Made by a program: the position numbers and the translations under genes. A model generated the notes under the pieces. It was not told the origin of the DNA, searched no databases, and saw nothing but the letters and a program-made list of their open reading frames with translations. Below, in pieces: positions 1 through 7,285 of a stretch of DNA of 9,651 nt. Every line of letters starts with the position of its first letter. Position 1 is the stretch's first letter. Location: the NCBI GenBank assembly GCA_001873675.1, contig MNZP01000056.1, positions 1 through 9,651 of the forward strand, written 5' to 3'. The stretch is from Syntrophaceae bacterium CG2_30_49_12 (GTDB lineage Bacteria; Desulfobacterota; Syntrophia; Syntrophales; CG2-30-49-12).

Positions 1-25
1 GGGCGGGTTTGAAACCCGCCCCTAC
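1..25. repeat. REP-like GC-rich palindrome, cut at left edge
   Basis: The arms GGGCGGGTTT (1-10) and AAACCCGCCC (12-21) are exact reverse complements around a single G, and CCTAC follows to position 25. The matching GTAGG on the left would lie outside the window, so the full element is probably longer. It starts 5 nt beyond the stop of the leftmost gene. Sequences of this form occur as dispersed intergenic repeats in many environmental bacterial genomes (recalled, not searched). It could also end or stabilise the minus-strand transcript, but the bases that would show a T-run lie outside the window. Confidence 0.7.
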
Positions 26-30
26 ACAGA

Positions 31-1299
31 TTATCTCCTTCTCGCATCAATCATTTCCAGTAACGCCTCTATCCTCGTTCTTAACTGATCTTCAGAAACC
101 ATAGACGAATCAATCATGTCTCCTTCGATGACAATTCCCGGAATACCGTATTTCCTCTCTATCTTGTCTATGATATCCAGTTGCCCCAAATTCCACATGC
201 GGCAAGTTTTGGATGAGAAAAATAGCATCCCGTCAATGGAATACTCCTCTAAAAGCTTCTCAATATGCTCTTTCCCTCCCCATGGTCCATCATGATATGC
301 CAGCCTGTTGGGACTGGTATAGAGCACCCTGATCCACTCGTGGATGATATCATCGGCTTCGGGGTTTATATCCTCAGGGTAAGGGAAAAATTCCCAAGGG
401 TATCTCCCGGAGATCGGGATCGCTCCATGAGGGACCATCAAACGTAGAAATTTCCCCAGAAATGCCCAGGGAAGCCAGCCATCCCAGTACAGACGGTATT
501 TCTCCCCATCAGGATGAACGGCGGGGATATTCTTGGCCGCTCTTTCTTCCAATTGTTCTAAAAGATTAACGTAGTAGGCGTGACTCTCCGGTTTTCCCAT
601 GGCATAAAATATGGGGGCGATGCTGACACCATAATCCCACAATGTCCAGAGTGCGGGTTTTCTCTTGAGGAATTCCCAACACTTATTGCGAATTATACAG
701 GTCTCCTTCCAGTCTCTAAAGATACGCCTCAAGTTATCTTCGTTAAACTTACTGCCACTTGTTTTTTCTATAGCCGGTATGAGGGTCTCCTTTACCTGGT
801 CTGTTACGTACTTCTCTATCCTGGGCAAATCCTCTGTCTTACGGGCCACAGGAAGTTCTATGATTACAGCCTTTACGCCAAACCTCCGGTAGATTGCCTC
901 CATATAATGAGACATCTCGGTACAGAACCGCCCTGAAATCAACAAATCAGGAAGAGGGAGAATTACCCTTGGATCTGTCACCGGCCAGTCATTTGCAATC
1001 ATCGCCATCATTCCGGTATGAAGGCGATGATAAGAACAGGTATCCCTAAGCTCTCCGTATTTCTCAGCAGCTTCAAGCACCTCGTCTGCCATCTTTCTTC
1101 CCCCGCAATAAGCGGCATAGCCGGCCATAAAATGGGATGCCATATTGGGAGTGGCATATGAATATACAAACAGTGGCCCGGAAGACCACGCCACCTTCAT
1201 TCCTTTTTCCTTGGCTTCTCTAAGTTCCCTCCAATGCTTGTCAACGAGGGGACCCACTCCTGAAGTGTCAAGCCTGTTTAGTTTATATTCCACGCTCAT
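31..1299 (-). CDS. 2-hydroxyacyl-CoA dehydratase / benzoyl-CoA reductase family subunit, BcrB/HgdB-like
   Basis: This 422-aa protein belongs to the HgdB/BcrB family, whose members hold a [4Fe-4S] cluster through three cysteines and form the catalytic dimer of ATP-activated acyl-CoA dehydratases and benzoyl-CoA reductases. Likely ligands are Cys88 (in DTCSYHR), Cys126 (in GRFCTEMSHY) and Cys366 (in SKTCRMWNLGQLD). The C-terminal stretch QLRTRIEALLEM (405-416) is typical of the family. The length fits BcrB/BzdO (about 430 aa) better than BcrC. No signal peptide or membrane segment is seen, so it should be cytoplasmic. The start is supported by AGGAGGTG at 1307-1314, 7 nt upstream, which lies inside the last codons of the upstream gene only 2 nt away, implying translational coupling. 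The substrate cannot be told from sequence; benzoyl-CoA, an aromatic analogue or a 2-hydroxyacyl-CoA are all possible. No activator ATPase is encoded in the window. Confidence 0.85.
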   Translation of the reverse strand: MSVEYKLNRLDTSGVGPLVDKHWRELREAKEKGMKVAWSSGPLFVYSYATPNMASHFMAGYAAYCGGRKMADEVLEAAEKYGELRDTCSYHRLHTGMMAMIANDWPVTDPRVILPLPDLLISGRFCTEMSHYMEAIYRRFGVKAVIIELPVARKTEDLPRIEKYVTDQVKETLIPAIEKTSGSKFNEDNLRRIFRDWKETCIIRNKCWEFLKRKPALWTLWDYGVSIAPIFYAMGKPESHAYYVNLLEQLEERAAKNIPAVHPDGEKYRLYWDGWLPWAFLGKFLRLMVPHGAIPISGRYPWEFFPYPEDINPEADDIIHEWIRVLYTSPNRLAYHDGPWGGKEHIEKLLEEYSIDGMLFFSSKTCRMWNLGQLDIIDKIERKYGIPGIVIEGDMIDSSMVSEDQLRTRIEALLEMIDARRR

Positions 1300-1301
1300 C
1301 T

Positions 1302-2441
1302 TTAAACACCTCCTATCATTTCTTTAAACGATTGCAACCTTGTCCTTATGCCTTCCAACGATATAATCTCATGTTCTACCTCTATGAGCACCTCGGGTAT
1401 GCCGGCATCCGCCAACTTAACCTTGATATCAGGATAATAACAGAGATGGGGGGGACAATATTTAGTCAGCAGGGTAATAATACCCTCTGCTCCTACCTTT
1501 TTCACCTTTTCTACCAATTCATCCCCCCAATGCAACTCTACCTCTCCCTTTGCCGGATCTACAGGCGTCTTAATAAAGTAGCGTTCCACCATTGCCCCTA
1601 TTGGATCATCTGTCAGTTGGGCATCGTTTGCAAAGTATCTATACCCAACATATATGTCATCATCCACAACGAGCATTCCGAGGGCTTCTATCATGTCCAT
1701 GAGTTCGAGCTGGGGATGGATGCACAGACAGCCGGAGAGGAAGACTTTTTTCCCCTTTGCCTGTACATAGTCCTTCTTCTCCAGTTCGGAGATCAGTTTC
1801 TCAAGCAATTTACTGTGTTCCTCTTTTGGCATCAACATGCTCGCCCATACTATCCTGAGGATATCCCTTCCCTTCAAAATTCCGGGCTTTTCCCTTCTTA
1901 TCTCGTAAAGCCTTCTCAGTAACGAACGATTCCGGTTATAGATACGGATGCTCTCCCTCAGTTTCTCATCTGTAATCTTTTCCCCGGTAAACTTTTCCAG
2001 GCCGGCCCTGAGTTTTTCAAATTCGTCCCTTGTGAATCCCTTTGATGCCTTATCCCCGTGGTATATGGGGGGAAGGTAGAGATATTCTTCAAAAGGCGGG
2101 CAGGCATTATTTTCGATAATGTACGGTACTTCCTGAGATTGCAGGCATTCCCTCAAGAAGACCATGCCGTCCATGAATTTCAACTTTCCCTTGACGGCAT
2201 CATCAACCACGCTTTTATTCATCGGGCAGTTATAGGAAGGCACATGGGCATATCCCCACGTAATGGCCTCGTTACTCCTCCACATCACCACGGGTAGCAT
2301 CCCAGAGGCATGGATTATCTCCTCCGGTAACCACATGGGGAAAACCCCGACGACCTTTTTTTTACTGGCATCCTTCCATTCCGAGATGGCTCGATAAGGA
2401 TCCGATGTGTACCTAAAAAACTCCTTCATCATCTCTTCCAT
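1302..2441 (-). CDS. 2-hydroxyacyl-CoA dehydratase / benzoyl-CoA reductase family subunit, BcrC/HgdA-like
   Basis: This 379-aa protein is the second subunit of the pair, of BcrC/BadD size. It contains YNCPMNKS (Cys72), LRECLQSQ (Cys99), SGCLC (Cys238, Cys240) and KYCPPHLCYYPDIK (Cys329, Cys334). The last stretch and the following GIPEVLIEVEHE and GIRTRLQSFKEM match the conserved C-terminal end of the family. Cys72, Cys99 and Cys329 are the best [4Fe-4S] ligand candidates; this is inferred from their position in the family pattern. In known enzymes this subunit pairs with a BcrB-type partner, and that gene lies immediately downstream. The ATG is set by AGGAGGT at 2451-2457, 9 nt upstream. A candidate promoter lies at 2521-2549. 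The substrate is unknown. It is the first gene of a two-gene operon as far as the window shows. Confidence 0.85.
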   Translation of the reverse strand: MEEMMKEFFRYTSDPYRAISEWKDASKKKVVGVFPMWLPEEIIHASGMLPVVMWRSNEAITWGYAHVPSYNCPMNKSVVDDAVKGKLKFMDGMVFLRECLQSQEVPYIIENNACPPFEEYLYLPPIYHGDKASKGFTRDEFEKLRAGLEKFTGEKITDEKLRESIRIYNRNRSLLRRLYEIRREKPGILKGRDILRIVWASMLMPKEEHSKLLEKLISELEKKDYVQAKGKKVFLSGCLCIHPQLELMDMIEALGMLVVDDDIYVGYRYFANDAQLTDDPIGAMVERYFIKTPVDPAKGEVELHWGDELVEKVKKVGAEGIITLLTKYCPPHLCYYPDIKVKLADAGIPEVLIEVEHEIISLEGIRTRLQSFKEMIGGV

Positions 2442-2520
2442 AAAACTTTTACCTCCTCACGTTATCTATCTTTTCTTGATGGATACTCCATAGAACAAAT
2501 ACGCCGACACCTTAAGAAAG

Positions 2521-2549
2521 GCAATAGTAAATACATAATAGCTTGTCAA
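2521..2549 (-). promoter_or_regulatory. Candidate sigma70 promoter for the BcrC/BcrB-like operon
   Basis: On the minus strand a perfect TTGACA (2549-2544) is followed after 17 nt by TATTGC (2526-2521), a weak -10. The predicted transcript would start near 2514, about 70 nt before the ATG at 2441. It sits just downstream of the tupA stop in the 129-nt gap 2442-2570, which otherwise holds no gene or clear terminator. Read-through from the pdxS operon is therefore also possible. Confidence 0.4.
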
Positions 2550-2570
2550 CCTGAAAAAATACAATCCTTT

Positions 2571-3416
2571 TCATCTTAATTTTTTCTTGTTACCGGCATC
2601 GGGGAAGAAAAGAGGAGAGCCGAACCTGTCCACCCCAAAGCCTTTGATGATGTTCTGGGCCTCCCCGGAAACCATGAAATCAGCCAACGCCCTTGCCCCG
2701 GCAGCGTTTATTCCGGGCCATTTCTTTGGGTTAACCTCAATGACATGATAGATATTTAAGAGGATAGTATCCCCTTCCATTAAGATGGAGAGATAGAGAT
2801 TTTTCTTCAGGGCCAGGTACGTTCCCCGATCGGTGAGAGTATAGCCTTTTTTCTCTGAGGCGACATTGAGGGTCATCCCCATTCCCAGGCCCGTCTGCTG
2901 ATACCATCTTTTTTCTTCAGGATTGATTCCACAAGCCTTCCAAATGGCCTTTTCCCTGGTATGAGTTCCTGAGTTATCACTCCGGGAGAGAAACATGGCC
3001 CCCCTGGAAGCGATCCTTTTGAAAGATTCCGCAGCGGATGTTGTGCCCTTGATCTTAGCCGGATCCTCTGGAGGCCCTACCACGATAAAGTCGTTGTGCA
3101 TAATGATTCTTCGATTTATCCCATACCCTTCAGCCACAAACTTTTTCTCCGCCTCGGGCGAGTGCACCAGCAACAGATCAGCCTCTCCCTTTTGTCCCAT
3201 GATCATAGCCTGGCCGGAACCCACAGCGATCGTCTTGACAAAGTAACCCGTCTTTTTTTCGAAGATTGGAAGGAGGATATCGAGAAGTCCAGAATCCTGC
3301 GTGCTGGTGGTCGTGGCCAGGATGATATTCTTCTGCCCGGCGGGTGATAATCCGGGAAATGTCCCCAGGAGAACAATTACCCAGAGGAAAAGAGATACAA
3401 ATATCGTTCTTTTCAT
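2571..3416 (-). CDS. tupA: TupA-type tungstate ABC transporter substrate-binding protein
   Basis: A 281-aa periplasmic binding protein. Residues 1-26 form a Sec signal peptide (MKRT, hydrophobic 5-20, probable cleavage near SPA-GQ); there is no lipobox cysteine. The mature protein opens with ILATTTSTQDSGLLDILLP, the oxyanion-binding start of the TupA family (TTTS at 35-38). It continues with IAVGSGQA (63-70), HNDFIVVGP (107-115), SRSDNSGTHTREK (143-155) and LTDRGTYLAL (194-203), all typical of TupA/YvrH-type proteins rather than ModA. It should capture tungstate, possibly molybdate, for an ABC importer. The permease (TupB) and ATPase (TupC) are not in the window. The ATG directly follows the pdxT stop TAA with no gap, and only a weak AAAGGA lies 11-12 nt upstream, so translation is probably coupled to pdxT. 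The ligand is assigned by family likeness; another oxyanion cannot be excluded. Confidence 0.85.
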   Translation of the reverse strand: MKRTIFVSLFLWVIVLLGTFPGLSPAGQKNIILATTTSTQDSGLLDILLPIFEKKTGYFVKTIAVGSGQAMIMGQKGEADLLLVHSPEAEKKFVAEGYGINRRIIMHNDFIVVGPPEDPAKIKGTTSAAESFKRIASRGAMFLSRSDNSGTHTREKAIWKACGINPEEKRWYQQTGLGMGMTLNVASEKKGYTLTDRGTYLALKKNLYLSILMEGDTILLNIYHVIEVNPKKWPGINAAGARALADFMVSGEAQNIIKGFGVDRFGSPLFFPDAGNKKKLR

Positions 3417-4139
3417 TTATTTATTTTTCCTTTCAAAGCGAGTCCAGCTTTTGTTGTCCCAGGTGGGGTCTACGGCAGGCACTTTTGTGTCGTCAAGGGG
3501 TTCAAGGCCGCACTTACGGGCAAAATAGCGGTGGAAGGCTACACATCCTGTCAGTTCGGGGTGAAAAACCGTAACCAGCACGTCAGGGCTTTCCGCAGCG
3601 GCAATATAGTCATCTATCCGGAGGATAATTTCTACGCCCTTGCCTGACTTTGTGATTTTGGGGGCACGGATAAAGGTCAGGGGAACAGGCTGTGATGAGA
3701 CTTGCAGTATAACGGCCTCACTGGTAAAACTTTCCAATTGACTTCCAAAACTGTTTCTCTCAATCTCTATGTCAATCAGGCTAAGGTACGGCGATTCACC
3801 GACAACAGACCTGGCAAGCAGGATCGCTCCGGCACATGTACCCCAGATTTTCATCCCTCGCCGGAATTCCCGGATAATGGTTTCGGCAATCCCGTAAAGA
3901 TAAAGTAAGCGGGAAAGACATGTACTTTCACCGCCGGGGATAATAAGACCTGCAAGGTTCGTAAAATCCGGTGGTTCCTTGACTCGTGTACCGTTGATAC
4001 CAAGACGCTGCAGGTGATCGAGGTGTTCGAGAACCCCTCCCTGGAGGTCAAGAACGCCGATCGTAGGCGGGGAAACGTGTTTCGGGAGCAGAAAGCCCCC
4101 CGGTTCGTTATTGTCACGCACCATGTTCAGGACTACCAT
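3417..4139 (-). CDS. pdxT: Pyridoxal 5'-phosphate synthase glutaminase subunit PdxT
   Basis: Class I glutamine amidotransferase that releases ammonia from glutamine and passes it to PdxS for PLP synthesis in the cytoplasm. Visible motifs are IGVLDLQGG (27-35), LIIPGGEST (65-73), the nucleophile Cys102 in WGTCAGAILLA, IERNSFGSQLESF (126-138), and the His193/Glu195 pair in VFHPELT, so the triad is complete. At 240 aa it is longer than usual (about 190-200): some 25 residues precede the conserved core, and about 30 residues follow the normal end (from CGLEPLDD onward, rich in Asp, Trp and Lys). A second ATG at codon 6 would trim the N-terminal extension only slightly, and no start codon is seen nearer the core. 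Its start overlaps the pdxS stop by 7 nt (ATGGTAG), a coupling arrangement. Identity is certain; the role of the extensions is unknown. Confidence 0.93.
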   Translation of the reverse strand: MVVLNMVRDNNEPGGFLLPKHVSPPTIGVLDLQGGVLEHLDHLQRLGINGTRVKEPPDFTNLAGLIIPGGESTCLSRLLYLYGIAETIIREFRRGMKIWGTCAGAILLARSVVGESPYLSLIDIEIERNSFGSQLESFTSEAVILQVSSQPVPLTFIRAPKITKSGKGVEIILRIDDYIAAAESPDVLVTVFHPELTGCVAFHRYFARKCGLEPLDDTKVPAVDPTWDNKSWTRFERKNK

Positions 4140-5014
4140 CCCCTTACCGCGAGAAGCTGTCCTTCCGGGATATCAGATATTTCAAGTCCGGGCATGGCCT
4201 TGCCGAGACTCATGGAGGCTTCAAGAATCTTTACCGGGTCGTTATAATAAGCCGTTGCCTTCACGATTGCCCGGGCGCGCCCAGCAGGGTTTTCCGATTT
4301 GAATATTCCGGAACCGACAAAGATACCGTCACAGCCGAGTTGCATCATCAGCGCTGCATCGGCAGGGGTTGCGATACCACCGGCGGCGAAATTCACTACC
4401 GGCAGGCGGCCAAGTTCCCGTACCTGGAGGGCAAGTTCATAGGGTATCCCGTTGGTCCTGGCAAAACCGGTAACTTCTTCCCGCGGCATGTTGACAAGCT
4501 GTCGTATTTCCCGATTCACTGTGCGTATATGCCGCACTGCCTCGACGACGTTTCCTGTTCCCGCTTCACCTTTGGTACGAATCATGGCGGCGCCCTCGGC
4601 GATGCGACGCAGGGCTTCTCCGAGATTGCGGGCGCCACAGACGAAGGGGATAAAAAACTTTGTCTTGTCAATGTGGCATTCTTCGTCGGCAGGGGTTAAT
4701 ACCTCGCTTTCGTCAATATAGTCAACTTTCAGCGCCTCTAAGATCTGGGCCTCCACAAAATGACCGATTCTTGCCTTGGCCATGAGCGGTATCGAGACGG
4801 CTTTTTTAATCTCGGCAATCATGGCCGGATCGGACATCCGGGCGACGCCGCCCTCCTTGCGGATGTCTGCCGGAACCCGTTCAAGGGCCATAACCGCAAC
4901 TGCCCCGGCGTCTTCGGCGATCTTTGCCTGTTCCACATTGGTCACGTCCATAATGACACCGCCTTTTAACATCTGTGCCAACTGGACATTAAGTTCATAC
5001 CTTTTTTGATCCAC
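4133..5014 (-). CDS. pdxS: Pyridoxal 5'-phosphate synthase subunit PdxS
   Basis: A 293-aa (beta/alpha)8 synthase that makes PLP directly from ribose 5-phosphate, glyceraldehyde 3-phosphate and ammonia, as a dodecamer with PdxT. Conserved residues are in place: Asp23 in IMDVTNVEQA, the Schiff-base lysine Lys80 in IPLMAKARIGH, and the second lysine Lys148 in IRTKGEAGTGN. The phosphate-binding segments FAAGGIATPADAALMMQLG and GIFVGSGIFKS are also present. Length is normal for the family. The start is GTG, not ATG, supported by AGGGAGGT (5023-5030) 8 nt upstream. It is the first gene of a pdxS-pdxT-tupA operon read leftward from a promoter at 5066-5093. This DXP-independent route replaces PdxA/PdxJ, neither of which is seen here. 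Confidence 0.97.
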   Translation of the reverse strand: MDQKRYELNVQLAQMLKGGVIMDVTNVEQAKIAEDAGAVAVMALERVPADIRKEGGVARMSDPAMIAEIKKAVSIPLMAKARIGHFVEAQILEALKVDYIDESEVLTPADEECHIDKTKFFIPFVCGARNLGEALRRIAEGAAMIRTKGEAGTGNVVEAVRHIRTVNREIRQLVNMPREEVTGFARTNGIPYELALQVRELGRLPVVNFAAGGIATPADAALMMQLGCDGIFVGSGIFKSENPAGRARAIVKATAYYNDPVKILEASMSLGKAMPGLEISDIPEGQLLAVRGW

Positions 5015-5022
5015 TTTATCTT

Positions 5023-5030
5023 ACCTCCCT
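5023..5030 (-). promoter_or_regulatory. Ribosome binding site fixing the GTG start of pdxS
   Basis: On the minus strand AGGGAGGT lies 8 nt before GTG at 5014-5012. No in-frame ATG is nearer to it, and the protein then begins at the normal PdxS N-terminus. Confidence 0.85.
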
Positions 5031-5065
5031 GATCATTGTTTTACAAGATATCATTGATTGTTTTT

Positions 5066-5093
5066 ATGATAACGATAAATACGTCCCCGTCAA
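5066..5093 (-). promoter_or_regulatory. Promoter of the pdxS-pdxT-tupA operon
   Basis: On the minus strand TTGACG (5093-5088, five of six consensus bases) is followed after 16 nt by TATCAT (5071-5066, five of six). The transcript would start near 5059, giving a leader of about 45 nt. The AT-rich direct repeats at 5093-5122 abut the -35 box on its upstream side, where an UP element or activator would bind. Confidence 0.7.
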
Positions 5094-5122
5094 GCATAAT
5101 ATTTTGACAGCATAATATTTTG
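5093..5122. repeat. 14-nt tandem direct repeat in the pdxS/helicase divergent spacer
   Basis: AGCATAATATTTTG occurs exactly twice, at 5093-5106 and 5109-5122, with a 2-nt gap (16-nt period). On the minus strand it reads CAAAATATTATGCT, and the last T of the inner copy is the first base of the pdxS -35 box. This could be a double regulator site or a strong A/T-rich UP element. No regulator gene is present nearby, so the ligand protein is unknown. Confidence 0.8.
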
Positions 5123-5127
5123 TAGGC

Positions 5128-5156
5128 TTTACTTGAGGGCGTAATTGTGATAAAAT
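5128..5156 (+). promoter_or_regulatory. Candidate extended -10 promoter for the helicase gene
   Basis: TAAAAT (5151-5156) is preceded by TGA, giving an extended -10 (TGnTAAAAT), with TTTACT (5128-5133) 17 nt upstream as a partial -35. Transcription would start near 5163, about 30 nt before the ATG at 5193. Confidence 0.45.
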
Positions 5157-5192
5157 ATCAAAAATTTAAATACTTGCAAGTTAGAAAAGAGG

Positions 5193-7256
5193 ATGAAGCA
5201 AAAAACCACAAGAAGAAGATTTTACAGAACCCATAGAACCGACAATCCGGCAAGAATGCGGCCGGAGGCGGAGGCAGTACTTACAAAGATCTTTGCAAGA
5301 ATCGGTAAGCCCCCCTCGAGGGTATTCGTGCCGGATGAGTTTCAGCTACAGGCCCTAAGAGCAATAAAAAGGACAGATTGTCTTGTTATAGCCCCGACCG
5401 GGTCTGGAAAAACGTGGATTGCCGAACAGGCGATCCTGTCCGTTTTTGGTAAAGGGGGGCGCTGCTGGTATGCATCTCCCCTGAAAGCCCTGACCAATGC
5501 CAAGTGGGTGGAATTTGGCTCTCACTTTGAGAGCGACAATGTGGGGATACTGACAGGGGATACCAAAGAGAACGCTGATGCCCCGATCATTGTCGGTACG
5601 ACGGAAATCCTGAGGAATCAGCTCTACGACGCTATGTACCGGGGTGATGATCTGAATTGCGATCTTGTCATTTTAGACGAGGCCCATTTCCTGGGAGACA
5701 GAGACAGAGGTGTGGTCTGGGAAGAGATCATGATCTACCTGCCGGCAAGGATAAATCTCCTCCTCCTCTCCGCCACGGTCGGAAATGGCCATGAGATCGC
5801 CAGTTGGCTTTCCTCTATACGGGGCAAGGAATGTGTGGTCGTAACAGAGAAGAAGAGACCTGTTCCTCTATATCCATTGTTTCTCCACCCTTCCGGCAGG
5901 ATCATGCCCTACCTGGAAAAGAGAAAACTTTACAGGGGAGTAAGCGAGTTTCTCGATAGGAGACGCAAAGACTATTTCCAGGGGAAAAACGCCCATCTTT
6001 TTGGGGAAATCATCAACGTACTTGGTAAGTTTCAACTTCTACCAGCTATTTTTTTCCTTAAATCACGGGCGGAGTGCGACGCGGCACTGAAAAACTGCCC
6101 TTCCGTGCCAGTCGCCGCCGGGGACATCCTTTTCCACCAGGAGTTGGAGGAATTCCTTAACCGCTTTCCCTACTTGAAAAATCATAAACAATTGCATCAT
6201 CTAAGGACGTCACGGGTAGCCGCCCATCACGCCGGACAACTCCCCTCCTGGAAATTCCTGGTAGAAACGATGATGAAAAATGGTCGCCTTCATGCCATTT
6301 TCGCCACAAGCACCGTTGCGGCAGGCGTCAATTTTCCCGCCAGAACCATTGTTTTATTCAACTCGGATGCCTTCAACGGCCATGAATTCAGTCCCTTAAA
6401 AGGCACAGAATTTCACCAGATGACGGGACGGGCGGGCAGACGCGGACAGGACGAGATCGGATTCATGCTGGCCCTTCCCGGAAGGTTCATGGACATCACC
6501 CACGTCAAACGTCTCCTGTTCAGGGAACCAGAAGACATCATGAGCCAGATACGTAATGACTTTTCCATGGTCTTGAATCTTCTTTTATCTCAATCGCCGG
6601 AGGACATCAGGAATGTTTTTGAGAAGTCCTTAGCCGCTTATCAGCTTACCAACCGTCATACTAATAGGCGGGCACGGGAAGAAGGATTGAACCTTTGGGA
6701 CGATTTCATCAGGCATTTGAACTTCTTAAAAGCGGAAGGGTTTGTGGACGAAAACAACCGCCTTACGGAAAACGGTATCTGGGCATCGAAATTGAGGCTG
6801 GACCAGCCCCTTCTCGTTGCTGAGAGCTTGCGGCAACACGCCTTTCCGGATAGTGACGGGAAACTGCTGGCGGCAGTAATCGCGCCATTTGTCTATGACG
6901 GAAACCATGATATCAAGATATACGAAAAAAAGTCTTACCGAAAACTGACCCGTGCCTATAATAAAGTTGTCAGTACACTGGGGCCCCTCTCGGAGCGTAT
7001 GAAAACTGCGGGATTTCCCGTAAGACCCCTGTTTTTCTGGACATCTGCTTTAATATATGACTGGGCAAGAGGCGGCAAGTGGGAAGAAATCGTGCAGAAG
7101 ATAGGCATAGCCGAAGGGGATCTGGCGATGTTGATCCTGAGAACTGCTGATAATCTGCGACAGATCACGTCATTGAAAGAGACGCACCCTGAGATGGCGG
7201 CGCTCGCTGTCAGGGCGAGAGAGGTAATTTTGAGAGAACCCGTGGTTTTTGAGTAG
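5193..7256 (+). CDS. Ski2/Mtr4-like DExH-box helicase (HelY-like)
   Basis: A 687-aa superfamily 2 helicase with a complete motif set: Q-like motif DEFQLQAL (48-55), Walker A APTGSGKT (67-74), Ia SPLKALTNAK (95-104), IIVGTTEILRNQLY (132-145), Walker B DEAH (162-165), III LSATVGN (192-198), IV AIFFLKSRAECD (285-296), HHAGQLPSWK (345-354), V ATSTVAAGVNFPARTIV (371-387) and VI HQMTGRAGRRGQ (408-419). The C-terminal part (about 470-687) ends in GDLAMLILRTADNLRQI, which resembles the DSHCT domain of Ski2/Mtr4/HelY RNA helicases. An RNA unwinding role in decay or ribosome maturation is inferred. It is shorter than eukaryotic members (about 1000 aa) and has no obvious arch insertion. The N-terminus is basic. 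The ribosome site is odd: AGAGG abuts the ATG with no spacer. The next ATG, at codon 22 (5256), also lacks a good site, so the start is uncertain. It stands alone, divergent from pdxS. Confidence 0.88.
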   Translation: MKQKTTRRRFYRTHRTDNPARMRPEAEAVLTKIFARIGKPPSRVFVPDEFQLQALRAIKRTDCLVIAPTGSGKTWIAEQAILSVFGKGGRCWYASPLKALTNAKWVEFGSHFESDNVGILTGDTKENADAPIIVGTTEILRNQLYDAMYRGDDLNCDLVILDEAHFLGDRDRGVVWEEIMIYLPARINLLLLSATVGNGHEIASWLSSIRGKECVVVTEKKRPVPLYPLFLHPSGRIMPYLEKRKLYRGVSEFLDRRRKDYFQGKNAHLFGEIINVLGKFQLLPAIFFLKSRAECDAALKNCPSVPVAAGDILFHQELEEFLNRFPYLKNHKQLHHLRTSRVAAHHAGQLPSWKFLVETMMKNGRLHAIFATSTVAAGVNFPARTIVLFNSDAFNGHEFSPLKGTEFHQMTGRAGRRGQDEIGFMLALPGRFMDITHVKRLLFREPEDIMSQIRNDFSMVLNLLLSQSPEDIRNVFEKSLAAYQLTNRHTNRRAREEGLNLWDDFIRHLNFLKAEGFVDENNRLTENGIWASKLRLDQPLLVAESLRQHAFPDSDGKLLAAVIAPFVYDGNHDIKIYEKKSYRKLTRAYNKVVSTLGPLSERMKTAGFPVRPLFFWTSALIYDWARGGKWEEIVQKIGIAEGDLAMLILRTADNLRQITSLKETHPEMAALAVRAREVILREPVVFE

Positions 7257-7285
7257 TTCGGGGTGAGAATTATTTATTTTGTTGC

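Noticed and set aside
1332..1922. 196-codon open frame on the plus strand
   Set aside because: It lies wholly antisense to the BcrC-like gene, whose family motifs run through the same bases; no ribosome site or protein-like features.
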